A stretch of 64,000 bases of DNA from Cyclobacterium xiamenense (GTDB lineage Bacteria; Bacteroidota; Bacteroidia; Cytophagales; Cyclobacteriaceae). This document shows, piece by piece, positions 27,669 to 35,787 of the stretch (position 1 is the first letter of the stretch; each line of letters opens with the position of its first letter). The position numbers were made by a program, and so were the translations under genes. The notes below the pieces were generated by a model. That model did no database searches. It was not told where the DNA came from and was given only the letters and a program-made list of their open reading frames with translations. Where the stretch lies: contig NZ_WIOK01000027.1 of NCBI RefSeq assembly GCF_009467825.1, positions 1-64,000 on the forward strand. The letters run 5' to 3'.

Positions 27669-28445
27669 ATGTTTTTTTTTATTTCGCAAGTGGCCAGTTT
27701 TCTAATCATGCCATTCTCTATCTGCCTGGCGATGCTAGTGTCAGGCCTTGTATTTATACGCAAAGACTGGGGAAAGCAACTGATTATGGGCGGAACCGCA
27801 CTCTTGCTGTTTTTCTCCAATAGCTACGTTTCCAACCGGCTGATGCATGCCTGGGAACCCGAGCCCAGGCAATTTGAAGGGCTTCCCGAATACGATGTGG
27901 GCATCGTGCTGACGGGCGTAACGCTTATCGACAAACTGCCGAAGGATAGGACATTTTTCAACAAGGGGGCGGACCGGGTGACACATACGATCCAGCTATA
28001 CAAAATGGGGAAACTGAAGAAAATTTTGATCAGCGGAGGACTTGGATTTTCTCCCATTCACCCCAAATCAGAGGCAGCATCTCTGGCGGAATTCATGATT
28101 TGGGCGGGGGTCAAAAAATCCGATCTGATTTTGGAAACCGAAGCCAAAAACACCCGGGAAAATGCCCTTTTCAGCCACCGTACCCTGCAAGAAAACGGAT
28201 ATGAGGACTTCCCTTCCACCAAAATCTTGCTAATTACCTCTGCCTTTCACATGAAACGAGCAAAGGCCTGTTTTGTGAAAACAGGCCTTTGTCCGGATAC
28301 ATTTCCTACCGATTACTACAGTTCGTCACCAAATCTGACCAGCAAATCCTTGATAGAGCCAAGTATTCACTCCATTTCGATCTGGCATGTTCTGGTGAAA
28401 GAATGGGTGGGACTGTTGGCTTACCAAATGGCCGGGTACATCTGA
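27669..28445 (+). CDS. DUF218/YdcF (SanA/ElyC-like) membrane protein
   Basis: A 258-residue protein with N-terminal hydrophobic segments (about 1-25 and 33-55) and a C-terminal DUF218 domain. The domain is recognised from YDVGIVLTGV, a SGGLGFSP segment, ETEAKNTRENALFS and LLITSAFHMKRAKACF. Family members (E. coli ElyC/SanA) act in envelope biogenesis; their chemistry is not settled. It is transcribed rightward, divergent from the addA-like gene and convergent with the CBS-pair gene. A perfect 14-pair inverted repeat lies within the coding region at 28261-28291. Confidence 0.88.
   Translation: MFFFISQVASFLIMPFSICLAMLVSGLVFIRKDWGKQLIMGGTALLLFFSNSYVSNRLMHAWEPEPRQFEGLPEYDVGIVLTGVTLIDKLPKDRTFFNKGADRVTHTIQLYKMGKLKKILISGGLGFSPIHPKSEAASLAEFMIWAGVKKSDLILETEAKNTRENALFSHRTLQENGYEDFPSTKILLITSAFHMKRAKACFVKTGLCPDTFPTDYYSSSPNLTSKSLIEPSIHSISIWHVLVKEWVGLLAYQMAGYI
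28261..28291. repeat. Perfect 14-pair palindrome inside the DUF218 gene
   Basis: CAAAGGCCTGTTTT (28261-28274), a GTG loop, and AAAACAGGCCTTTG (28278-28291). It encodes part of the conserved C-terminal half of the domain (AKACFVKTGLC). It looks like the stem of a strong terminator, but no T tract follows. Confidence 0.8.
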
Positions 28446-28470
28446 CAGGTCAACACCCCGCCGCTTCGTC

Positions 28471-28929
28471 TTACCAGGTGGAAGCCTTCAACTTGGGCAT
28501 GGCCCGTACGATATCGCTGACACTGATTTGCCCAATGAGGTTCCCATCTTTGACCACCGGAAACCGGCGAATTTTGAGCGTCAGGAACCGATCTGCTGCA
28601 TCGAATATGGAAATGTCTGGAGGCAAGGTTCGCACGTCCTTCGTCATGTGTTCGGCCACTGCTGCCGGAAACTTCGGGGTATTCGTGTATTGCCCCTTGA
28701 TGATTTCTTTCAGGCAATCCCCTTCTGAAATCATCCCAACCAGCTTACCTGTCTCGTCTACCACAGGAGCGCCTGAAATTCGCTTTCTCGTCAGCACACG
28801 GATCACAAAATCGATGGAATCTTCGGGGCGAAATGTGACCAAATTGGTTGACATGTAGTCGCTTACCAATATGGGCTGATTACTCGGTTTGATAGGGGCT
28901 TCCCGCACCCCCTGAAAACTCTTTACCAT
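28471..28929 (-). CDS. CBS-domain pair protein
   Basis: A small cytosolic protein of 152 residues formed almost entirely of two CBS domains. The first (about 20-80) carries VSDYMSTNLVTFRPEDSI and ISGAPVVDETGKLVGMISEGD; the second (about 90-145) carries VAEHMTKDVRTLPPDISI and RRFPVVKDGNLIGQISVSDI. Stand-alone pairs usually bind AMP, ATP or related nucleotides and regulate partner enzymes. No catalytic domain is fused and the partner is unknown. It is transcribed leftward, ending 25 bases from the convergent DUF218 gene. Confidence 0.92.
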   Translation of the reverse strand: MVKSFQGVREAPIKPSNQPILVSDYMSTNLVTFRPEDSIDFVIRVLTRKRISGAPVVDETGKLVGMISEGDCLKEIIKGQYTNTPKFPAAVAEHMTKDVRTLPPDISIFDAADRFLTLKIRRFPVVKDGNLIGQISVSDIVRAMPKLKASTW

Positions 28930-28988
28930 ACGTTATAGGGTTTATTGAATACATAATATACCACTACAAACGGGTATTCACAAATTTT

Positions 28989-29756
28989 TCAGGATAAATC
29001 CCTCGTAAGGTCGTCCAATGCTTCCCGAAACGAACGGACGAGTGCCGGGTCAACGGTTAGGATTTTTCTTTCCATTTCATCCAAAAGAGACAGCCTGACC
29101 GGGGCATCCGGTGGCACGCTATCCGACGGCCGCAGCATCTTGCAGGAGCGGTGCACCTCCCGAAGCTGACCGGTGCGGGCCAGGGGAGCAAGGTTTTTCG
29201 TAGCCAGGCCTCCTCCCGGCATGACAGTGATTCGTTCTCCAGCGTGAGTCAATACCTCCGCTAAAACCGATAAACCTTCCGAGACGGTGTTGCTTCCGCC
29301 CGAAGTGAGGATCCGTTTAAAACCCAGGGAACTGATACGATCCAGAGCGGTCAGCTTGTCTGGAATTAGGTCAAAGGCACGATGAAAGGTGCAGGGCTTG
29401 CCTTCGGCCGCATTAATCAGGGCGGCACAGGCCGTTTCGTTTACCGCTCCGGAAGGGTGCAACACACCCAATACAAAGCCATCGGCGCCCAATCCCCCCA
29501 GGATCCGGATGTCCTCCCCCATGGCCTGTAGCTCGTACCGGGAATAAACGAAATCTCCGCCCCGAGGCCGAATCATGACAAATACAGGAACTGCTACATG
29601 CGCTTTGACGACCTTCAGCAAACCGGCACTCGGACTGGTCCCCCCTTCTCCAAAATCCGCACACAATTCCAGCCGATCCACACCGTTGGATGCCGCCAGA
29701 ATGGCTGCTTCCAGGGTGTACACAGGCGCTTCGAAAACGATTCGTTTGTCCATCAA
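28989..29756 (-). CDS. cutC: CutC family protein
   Basis: A 255-residue TIM-barrel protein of the CutC family. Characteristic segments are NGVDRLELCADFGEGGTSPS, VMIRPRGGDFVYS, DGFVLGVLHPSG, TFHRAFDL, RILTSGGSNTVSEG and VMPGGGL. CutC was named from a copper-tolerance phenotype in E. coli, but its biochemical role remains uncertain. It lies 3 bases after the glycosylasparaginase gene and is probably co-transcribed with it. A second in-frame ATG directly follows the first, so the start is ambiguous by one residue. Confidence 0.94.
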   Translation of the reverse strand: MMDKRIVFEAPVYTLEAAILAASNGVDRLELCADFGEGGTSPSAGLLKVVKAHVAVPVFVMIRPRGGDFVYSRYELQAMGEDIRILGGLGADGFVLGVLHPSGAVNETACAALINAAEGKPCTFHRAFDLIPDKLTALDRISSLGFKRILTSGGSNTVSEGLSVLAEVLTHAGERITVMPGGGLATKNLAPLARTGQLREVHRSCKMLRPSDSVPPDAPVRLSLLDEMERKILTVDPALVRSFREALDDLTRDLS

Positions 29757-29759
29757 TTT

Positions 29760-30743
29760 CTAGTTAAACCAACTCCCTGCATCGATCAGCGACCTGCCGT
29801 TCGCATGGTGTTGGGCAAAATTAAATCCGGGACGGATGGCATAGCCTCCAAAACTCCCCTCTTTGTTCAACGCAAGAAAGCCAATCTGTGTGGAATCCAG
29901 GTTTTTACTTTTTGCAACCGCTCGTCTGACGGCCTCTTCACAGGCTTCCTGAGGGGTTCTTCCCTGTCGCATCAGTTCCACGATCAAAAACGCCCCACAG
30001 ATTCGGATGACTTCTTCTCCCAAACCGGTCGCAGTGGCGGCGCCAACTTCGTCGTCCACGAAAAGGCCGGCACCGATAATCGGACTGTCGCCAACCCTTC
30101 CGTGCATTTTGTAGGCCAGACCACTGGTGGTGCAAGAGCCGGCAAGGGATCCCGTTTCGTCGAGGCCAATCATCCCAATGGTATCGTGGTTTTCAATATT
30201 GATAATGGGTTGGTATTTTGCGTTTTCTTTCCACCGTTCATAGGCCTTTTCCGCATTGGGGCTGAGCACTTCCTCTTCCAGGGGCATCCCTTCTGCGATC
30301 GCAAACTGCCGGGCTCCCTCTCCCGCGAGTAATACGTGCGGCGTATTCTCCATCACTTTTCTTGCCAGGGAAATGGGATGTTTGACTTGCCTGACAAACG
30401 CCACGGCGCCACAGGACCCGTCTCCTTTCATGATGGAAGCATCCAGCGTGACAATCCCCTCCCTATCCGGTAGGCCTTGTAAGCCCACCGATAAATTACT
30501 CAGATCGTTTTCGGTGACCATCACACCTTGCTCTACCGCATCCAGGATGGATCCACCAGTCTCCAACACCTCCCAGGCTTTGTCATTTGCTGGCATGCCG
30601 TGATTCCAGGTGGATAAAATGTGGGGCTTATATGCAGTAGTTTCCGCTGTTTTCCCCGACAGGTTTCTGGCAATTCCCGCCAATGGAACCGTTGCAAGGG
30701 TTGACATTACCGAATGTTTGATAAATTTTCTTCTGCCTTTCAT
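29760..30743 (-). CDS. N4-(beta-N-acetylglucosaminyl)-L-asparaginase (glycosylasparaginase)
   Basis: A 327-residue N-terminal nucleophile amidohydrolase that cleaves the GlcNAc-Asn bond left after N-glycoprotein breakdown. The autoproteolysis site and nucleophile are seen as ENHDTIGMIGLD with Thr188. Substrate-site segments such as SCTTSGLAYKMHGRVGDSPI and DDEVGAATATGLGEE are also present. The N-terminus MKGRRKFIKHSVMSTLATVP is a twin-arginine signal, so the protein is probably exported folded to the periplasm, as in flavobacterial homologues. It is paired with cutC. The released GlcNAc could feed the amino-sugar cassette encoded divergently upstream (inference). Confidence 0.93.
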   Translation of the reverse strand: MKGRRKFIKHSVMSTLATVPLAGIARNLSGKTAETTAYKPHILSTWNHGMPANDKAWEVLETGGSILDAVEQGVMVTENDLSNLSVGLQGLPDREGIVTLDASIMKGDGSCGAVAFVRQVKHPISLARKVMENTPHVLLAGEGARQFAIAEGMPLEEEVLSPNAEKAYERWKENAKYQPIINIENHDTIGMIGLDETGSLAGSCTTSGLAYKMHGRVGDSPIIGAGLFVDDEVGAATATGLGEEVIRICGAFLIVELMRQGRTPQEACEEAVRRAVAKSKNLDSTQIGFLALNKEGSFGGYAIRPGFNFAQHHANGRSLIDAGSWFN

Positions 30744-30866
30744 GATTGTTCACAGAGTTGATTCGTCTATAGGTTACAGTTCAGAACAAACATGATAAAA
30801 TATTTTCAAAAAATAGCTTGGCTTTATATATTTTTATAAATAACTTAACTTTTCTTTAGCTGATTC

Positions 30867-30897
30867 ATCCATGCCTAATAGGTAAGTTAGCATGGAT
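30867..30897. promoter_or_regulatory. Inverted repeat in the divergent promoter region, candidate ROK operator
   Basis: ATCCATGC (30867-30874) and GCATGGAT (30890-30897) form a perfect 8-pair inverted repeat separated by 15 bases. It lies in the 272-base AT-rich gap between the divergent glycosylasparaginase and ROK repressor genes. The spacing of about 23 bases between half-site centres fits binding by a dimeric winged-helix repressor. No T tract follows, so a terminator is less likely. Confidence 0.4.
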
Positions 30898-31015
30898 TAC
30901 TAAAATACATAAATCTGAACCCGACAAAACTCCCGATTGAAGGTTAAATAATTTTTTACATGAAGTTGTGGTTGTTTGGTAAAATTTTTTATTAATTTGC
31001 ATTAAAATCATTTCA

Positions 31016-32260
31016 ATGAATCTGATAGACCCAAAAATAGTACTGGAGAAAAAAGAAGGAGTCGTAGAAATAAAAAACTACATCAATAAGCTAAAAATCG
31101 TTAAGGAACTGTACACCCTGGGCAACAATACTGCCAGCAATATTTGCCAGCTAGTGGGGATCAGTTTGCCTACAGTCAACCTGTTGCTTACCGACCTGTT
31201 GGAGGAAAATATCGTTGTAAAAGAGGGTCGGGGGCAATCGCAAGGAGGGCGAAAACCGGATTTATACGGTTTGGCTCCGGATTCGTTTTTTATTTTAGGA
31301 ATGGACCTCAGCCGGTACGGCGCCAAAGCGGCGGTTTACAACACCAAAAATGAAAAAGTTACCAAAGTAAAAACCGTAAAGCTGCCTTTGAACAACGAGC
31401 CGGATACCTTGGACAGGATTCACGAGTTTGCCCGGGACGTTATTCAATCTTCGGGAATACCGGATGAAAAAGTCATAGCGGTAGGCATTAGTATGCCCGG
31501 TCTGGTAGACAGCGTAGCCGGTGTCAACCACACCTACCTCAAATCGGGAAAGAAATCATTAACGGCACAACTGGAAGCCAAGTTTGAACGCAAAGTCTTC
31601 ATCGAAAACGACGCCCGGGCAAAAACCCTTGCCGAATTTAAGTTTGGCAACAAAAACACCCATAAAAACGTCCTGGGGATATTTGTTGACTGGGGCATCG
31701 GTCTTGGAATCATTATCGACGAAAAACTCTACCGGGGCTATTCTGGCTTTGCAGGTGAGTTTAGCCATTCGCCGCTTTTTGACGCAAAGGAGATCAGTTG
31801 TAGTTGCGGCAAGAGGGGTTGCCTGGAATCCGTCGCTTCCGGAGGTGCCGTGGTCCGCCTTGCCAAAGAAGCCATCGCTCTGGACAAAGATTCCATTCTG
31901 GCACGTCTATCGGAAGGAAAAGAAGAGAACCTGGAACCCGCCATTGTGGTAGAGGCAGCCATGGCCGGAGACCAGCGCGCCATTAGCATTCTGTCCGATG
32001 TAGGATTAGACCTGGGCCGCGGTATCGCTATTCTCATACAGTTGTTAAATCCAGAACTGATAATTTTAGGAGGGGCTATTGCGGAGGCCAATCAGTACAT
32101 TACCACACCCATCCAGCAGGCTTTGAATATATACAGCATGGCAAAACTTCGGGAGAAGACATCCATCGAGTTATCTAAACTAGGCAAAGAGGTGGGCTTA
32201 CGCGGCGCCATTGCCATTGTCAACGAACACATCTTTGAGGACACCATCCAATCGCACTAA
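31016..32260 (+). CDS. ROK family transcriptional repressor (NagC/Mlc-like)
   Basis: A 414-residue sugar-responsive regulator. The N-terminal winged helix (about 25-90) contains NTASNICQLVGISLPTVNLLLTDL (given by its ends: NTASNICQ to LLLTDL). The ROK domain has LGMDLSRYGAKAAVY, the sugar-site residues IENDARAKTLAE and GFAGEFSHSPLF, and the zinc motif CSCGKRGCLES. Proteins of this layout repress amino-sugar or glucose genes and are released by a phosphorylated sugar. It begins a rightward cassette with the deaminase-like fusion 15 bases behind and a ROK kinase further on. It probably controls that cassette and itself. A TTAATTTG box lies at 30992, a near match to the -7 consensus. Confidence 0.92.
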   Translation: MNLIDPKIVLEKKEGVVEIKNYINKLKIVKELYTLGNNTASNICQLVGISLPTVNLLLTDLLEENIVVKEGRGQSQGGRKPDLYGLAPDSFFILGMDLSRYGAKAAVYNTKNEKVTKVKTVKLPLNNEPDTLDRIHEFARDVIQSSGIPDEKVIAVGISMPGLVDSVAGVNHTYLKSGKKSLTAQLEAKFERKVFIENDARAKTLAEFKFGNKNTHKNVLGIFVDWGIGLGIIIDEKLYRGYSGFAGEFSHSPLFDAKEISCSCGKRGCLESVASGGAVVRLAKEAIALDKDSILARLSEGKEENLEPAIVVEAAMAGDQRAISILSDVGLDLGRGIAILIQLLNPELIILGGAIAEANQYITTPIQQALNIYSMAKLREKTSIELSKLGKEVGLRGAIAIVNEHIFEDTIQSH

Positions 32261-32275
32261 AAAAGAAAAAAGCAT

Positions 32276-34603
32276 ATGTTAGCAAATTACCCACTTTCCA
32301 AAACTGAACAGGCGTTTTTTAAGGATTCTGAAATAGAAACCATCACGACCAGAATCCCCTACCTGACCGTCGATAATTTTCCAAAATTGGGATTACTTAC
32401 TGCTTGCCGGTTTTTAGAATGGGTTTCAACCAACCCAGAAGGTGTTATCAGCCTACCTACCGGCAAAACTCCCGAGTATTTCATCAAATGGACCCAGTTT
32501 TTGCTGGACAATTGGGACAAGAAAAAAGGGTTGGAAATTCGAGAAAAATACGGACTAAAAGACTGCAAGAAACCGGTATTAAAGGATTTGCAATTCGTAC
32601 AAATAGACGAATTTTACCCCATTTCTTCCCAGCAGAAAAATAGTTTTTACCACTATGTAAATAAGTTTTACATCGAAGGATTTGGCCTGGACCCGAAAAA
32701 AGCCCTGTTGATCAATTCCGACGAAATACCATTGGCAGAAGGGAAATCTTACCGCGAGGTATTTCCGGATTCCAAGGTAGACTTGTCTCTCCGGGTTAGG
32801 GCGTACACCACGCCTCTAGAGAAATTGCAGCAGGAATCCATCTACCTTATCGACCAATGGTGCGGAGACTACGAAGCCCGAGTCCGGGAAAAAGGAGGTA
32901 TCGGTTTTTTTGTGGGAGGCATTGGTCCCGACGGGCACATCGCTTTTAACACCAGAGGCTCGGACATTTTTTCGACCACCCGGCTTACGGAAACGAATTT
33001 TGAGACACAGGCGGTAGCCGCAGGCGACCTGGGAGGAATCGAAATCTCTGCCAATCGTCTCGTAATCACCATCGGTTTGGACACGATAGTGCACAACCCC
33101 GAGGCCGTAGCAATCATCATTGCGGCAGGGGAAGCCAAAGCTCCCATTGTAAAGGAATCGCTGGAACGCTCCATGACAAACGTGTACCCCGCCACGGTGC
33201 TTCAAAAACTAAAGAATGGACGGTTTTACATAACGAAAGGGGCTGCTTCCAAGCTTACGGACAGCACCGATCAGTACTATTTTACCGGAAAGTGGACCGA
33301 TACCAAAACGGAACGGGCCGTTCTGGATCTGTGCAAAAAAATTCAAAAATACGGACACCGCATTACCCTGGAGGATTTAAAAAACGACAAATACACCAGT
33401 CAAATACCAGACTTGAACGAAAACACCGTCAAAGAGGTCATCGAGCGCATTAGCGGGAAAATCGACAAAGGAATGGAGGAAGAAAAAAACGAGGTCTTCC
33501 TACATACCGGTCCGCACCACGACGATATCTCCCTCGGTATTCTGCCGCAAATCACCAAACAACTGCACGAAAACACCAATCAGGCGCATTTCGCCGTGCT
33601 TACGTCGGGATTTACGGCGGTGACCAATTCCTTTGTTATCGACACCCTGAAAAGCACCAAGAAATTTCTGGACGAAGGCCGCATACAGATGGTGAAATTC
33701 GACGACTTCTACGAGTCCGGATACAAGCTGAAAATGGATAAGGATGTCTACCACTACCTGACCAACGTGGCTTCCGAAAATGCGGAGGAGCGCTTGAGGG
33801 GTTTGTGCCACCGGGTAGTGCGCGCCATTGTGTTTACGTTTGGTATCAAAACTACCATGCAGCTACGGGAACAAATCAATGAAATCATCACGGTGCTGAA
33901 AAATTCCTACGATGGGGAGAAAAACCCGAAAAATATCCAAACGCTCAAAGGCATGATACGGGAGTTTGAAGAGGAACTGGTCTGGGCTCATTTTGGTGTT
34001 CAGGTCAAAAATGTCCATCACCTACGTCTTGGATTTTATACCGGGGATATCTTTACCGAGCAGCCGGATAAAAAACGGGATGTGGAACCCATACTGAACA
34101 TGCTTCGGGAAATCAAGCCCACCAAACTCAGCCTCACCCTGGATCCGGAAGGAAGTGGACCAGATACCCATTACAAGGTATTGCAAGCCACGGCGGAGGC
34201 CGTTCGGCAATGGAGTCTGGAAGAGGATTTAAGTGGTTTCAAGATTATTGGATACCGAAATGTTTGGTTTAAATTTGACGCGGCAGAATCAAACGTGATC
34301 GTGCCCGTTTCCCTGGGAGACATGTCGGTCATGGAAGATTCCTTTTCCAATTGTTACCTGAGCCAGGTAAACGCCTCCTTCCCAAGCTATGCCCACAATG
34401 GCAAATTCAGTACTTTGGCGCGCAGAACCTGGGTCAATCAATTAAGCGATGTGCAACTGCTATTGGGTAAAAATTATTTCTACCAGCACCATACCGCAAA
34501 AGTAAGGTCCAGCCATGGACTGATCTTTTTCAGGGAAATGGGCGTAGAAGAATTTCTGGTGGAAGCCCGTGAATTGGAAAAATCCACCGAGGGAATGCTT
34601 TGA
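32276..34603 (+). CDS. Glucosamine-6-phosphate deaminase-like / LmbE-like fusion protein
   Basis: A 775-residue two-domain protein. The N-terminal half (about 30-340) is NagB/6-phosphogluconolactonase-like, with the sugar loop SLPTGKTPEYF, the acid pair in QIDEFYP (Asp111) and the catalytic loop GGIGPDGHIAFNTRGSD (Asp219, His221). In E. coli NagB the loop is followed by a catalytic Glu; here that position is Thr226. The C-terminal half (about 405-775) is LmbE/PIG-L-like: HTGPHHDDISLG gives a His/Asp/Asp metal site and DTHYKVLQATAEAV a possible third ligand. Similar fusions are known in Bacteroidota. It could act on phosphorylated N-acetyl sugars by deacetylation plus isomerisation or deamination, but the reaction is not established. 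A terminator follows. Confidence 0.87.
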   Translation: MLANYPLSKTEQAFFKDSEIETITTRIPYLTVDNFPKLGLLTACRFLEWVSTNPEGVISLPTGKTPEYFIKWTQFLLDNWDKKKGLEIREKYGLKDCKKPVLKDLQFVQIDEFYPISSQQKNSFYHYVNKFYIEGFGLDPKKALLINSDEIPLAEGKSYREVFPDSKVDLSLRVRAYTTPLEKLQQESIYLIDQWCGDYEARVREKGGIGFFVGGIGPDGHIAFNTRGSDIFSTTRLTETNFETQAVAAGDLGGIEISANRLVITIGLDTIVHNPEAVAIIIAAGEAKAPIVKESLERSMTNVYPATVLQKLKNGRFYITKGAASKLTDSTDQYYFTGKWTDTKTERAVLDLCKKIQKYGHRITLEDLKNDKYTSQIPDLNENTVKEVIERISGKIDKGMEEEKNEVFLHTGPHHDDISLGILPQITKQLHENTNQAHFAVLTSGFTAVTNSFVIDTLKSTKKFLDEGRIQMVKFDDFYESGYKLKMDKDVYHYLTNVASENAEERLRGLCHRVVRAIVFTFGIKTTMQLREQINEIITVLKNSYDGEKNPKNIQTLKGMIREFEEELVWAHFGVQVKNVHHLRLGFYTGDIFTEQPDKKRDVEPILNMLREIKPTKLSLTLDPEGSGPDTHYKVLQATAEAVRQWSLEEDLSGFKIIGYRNVWFKFDAAESNVIVPVSLGDMSVMEDSFSNCYLSQVNASFPSYAHNGKFSTLARRTWVNQLSDVQLLLGKNYFYQHHTAKVRSSHGLIFFREMGVEEFLVEARELEKSTEGML

Positions 34604-34626
34604 TCCTTCCCCCAACACGGCTTACT

Positions 34627-34659
34627 CCGCAGGTAGGTGTAACACCTGCGGTCATTTTT
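34627..34659 (+). terminator. Terminator after the NagB-LmbE fusion gene
   Basis: CCGCAGGT (34627-34634) pairs with ACCTGCGG (34644-34651) around a 9-base loop, followed by TCATTTTT. It lies 23 bases after the stop codon and may reduce read-through into the kinase gene. Confidence 0.7.
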
Positions 34660-34771
34660 CCCCTTTGTGGTTCCCGCGGATGATCCGGGGGAATCCGTAG
34701 GGGAAGAATACCGGGAACTCCGGGCTTCTCTAACAACTAAAATCGGGAAAAACCCGAAAACCATTCGTACA

Positions 34772-35671
34772 ATGAAAGCAAATAACATGGTTCTTGGATT
34801 GGATATCGGGGGTACCAAGATTAGCTCCGGAATGATCCGGGATGGAAAACTATCGGAAAGAAAAGAAACCCGCACACCGGCCAGTTTGCCACAGGAAGAA
34901 ATACTGGATGCTATATCTACCCAAATTGAGCATTATACCCCATTCGGTTTCAAATCCATTGGCATTGGGATCCCGGGATTGGTAGATCCGATCGAAGGAA
35001 TCGTGTACAACCTGGCCAACATCCCGTCTTTTCAAAAAGTTAACCTAAAGGCCTATTTGGAAAAAAAATTCAATGTACCGGTGGTGATCAACAACGATGC
35101 CAACTGTTTTGCTCTCGGCGAATACAAATTTGGCCCGGCGCGTGATCACCGGCACGTGATCGGCATCACGCTGGGCACCGGGATCGGTACGGGAATCGTT
35201 GCAAATGGCCACCTTTACACCGGAAGGCTTTGCGGCGCCGGAGAATGGGGAGGCGTCCCCTACCTGGAACATACATTTGAAGACTATTGTAGCAGCAAAT
35301 TTTTTAAAAGGGAGTTTAAGCAAAGTGCCAAAAAACTGGCAATAAGTGCCGAAAACGGCGCGCAGGAAGCCCTGGATATTTTTAAGGCGTATGGAAATCA
35401 CCTGGGACAACTGATTTATCGATTGCTTTTGGCCTATGCACCCGAAGCAATCGTGATCGGAGGGTCCATCCGAAAGGCATATCCCTTTTTTGAAAAAGGA
35501 ATTCAGGATGTTATCGATCAATTTCCCTACAAACCCATTTCTGAAAATCTTAAAATTTACGTTTCCGAATTGGACGATTCGGCTATTTTGGGCGCCATTT
35601 CCCTGGTGAAAGAAAATGAATTTCTGATAAAAGGAGAAGCCCCGGTAGGCAGCAGCACCTTTATCGCCTGA
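34772..35671 (+). CDS. ROK family sugar kinase without the zinc motif
   Basis: A predicted cytosolic hexose or amino-sugar kinase of about 299 residues. The phosphate loop is LGLDIGGTKISSGMI, the catalytic Asp lies in VINNDANCFALGE, and the second phosphate motif is GITLGTGIGTGIV. The sugar-site segment is GAGEWGGVPYLEH. The usual ROK zinc motif C-x-C-G-x-x-G-C-x-E after this point is absent: the sequence reads EHTFEDYCSSKFF. An in-frame ATG at 34667 lies within the upstream terminator region; the start at 34772 (or 34787) gives the normal N-terminus. Third gene of the amino-sugar cassette; the substrate is probably glucose, GlcNAc or ManNAc. Confidence 0.88.
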   Translation: MKANNMVLGLDIGGTKISSGMIRDGKLSERKETRTPASLPQEEILDAISTQIEHYTPFGFKSIGIGIPGLVDPIEGIVYNLANIPSFQKVNLKAYLEKKFNVPVVINNDANCFALGEYKFGPARDHRHVIGITLGTGIGTGIVANGHLYTGRLCGAGEWGGVPYLEHTFEDYCSSKFFKREFKQSAKKLAISAENGAQEALDIFKAYGNHLGQLIYRLLLAYAPEAIVIGGSIRKAYPFFEKGIQDVIDQFPYKPISENLKIYVSELDDSAILGAISLVKENEFLIKGEAPVGSSTFIA

Positions 35672-35734
35672 TACGTTCCGGGTTTCGGGCTGGCTTCCTA
35701 CACCCAATCCTCGCGTATAGATAGGTTCGTGAAG

Positions 35735-35765
35735 TTGGGTATTCCCCGATATTTCAATAAATTTG
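35735..35765 (+). promoter_or_regulatory. Candidate promoter of the haloperoxidase gene
   Basis: TTG at 35735-35737, a 20-base spacer and TAAATTTG at 35758-35765. The -7 box matches TANNTTTG exactly, and the start codon lies 22 bases further. Confidence 0.5.
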
Positions 35766-35787
35766 GGGGTATTGTAAGGCAACTGGC

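Noticed and set aside
30975-30999. TTTG and TTAATTTG before the ROK repressor as a complete promoter
   Set aside because: The spacer is 13 bases rather than 19 and the -7 box has TT instead of TA; kept only as a remark.
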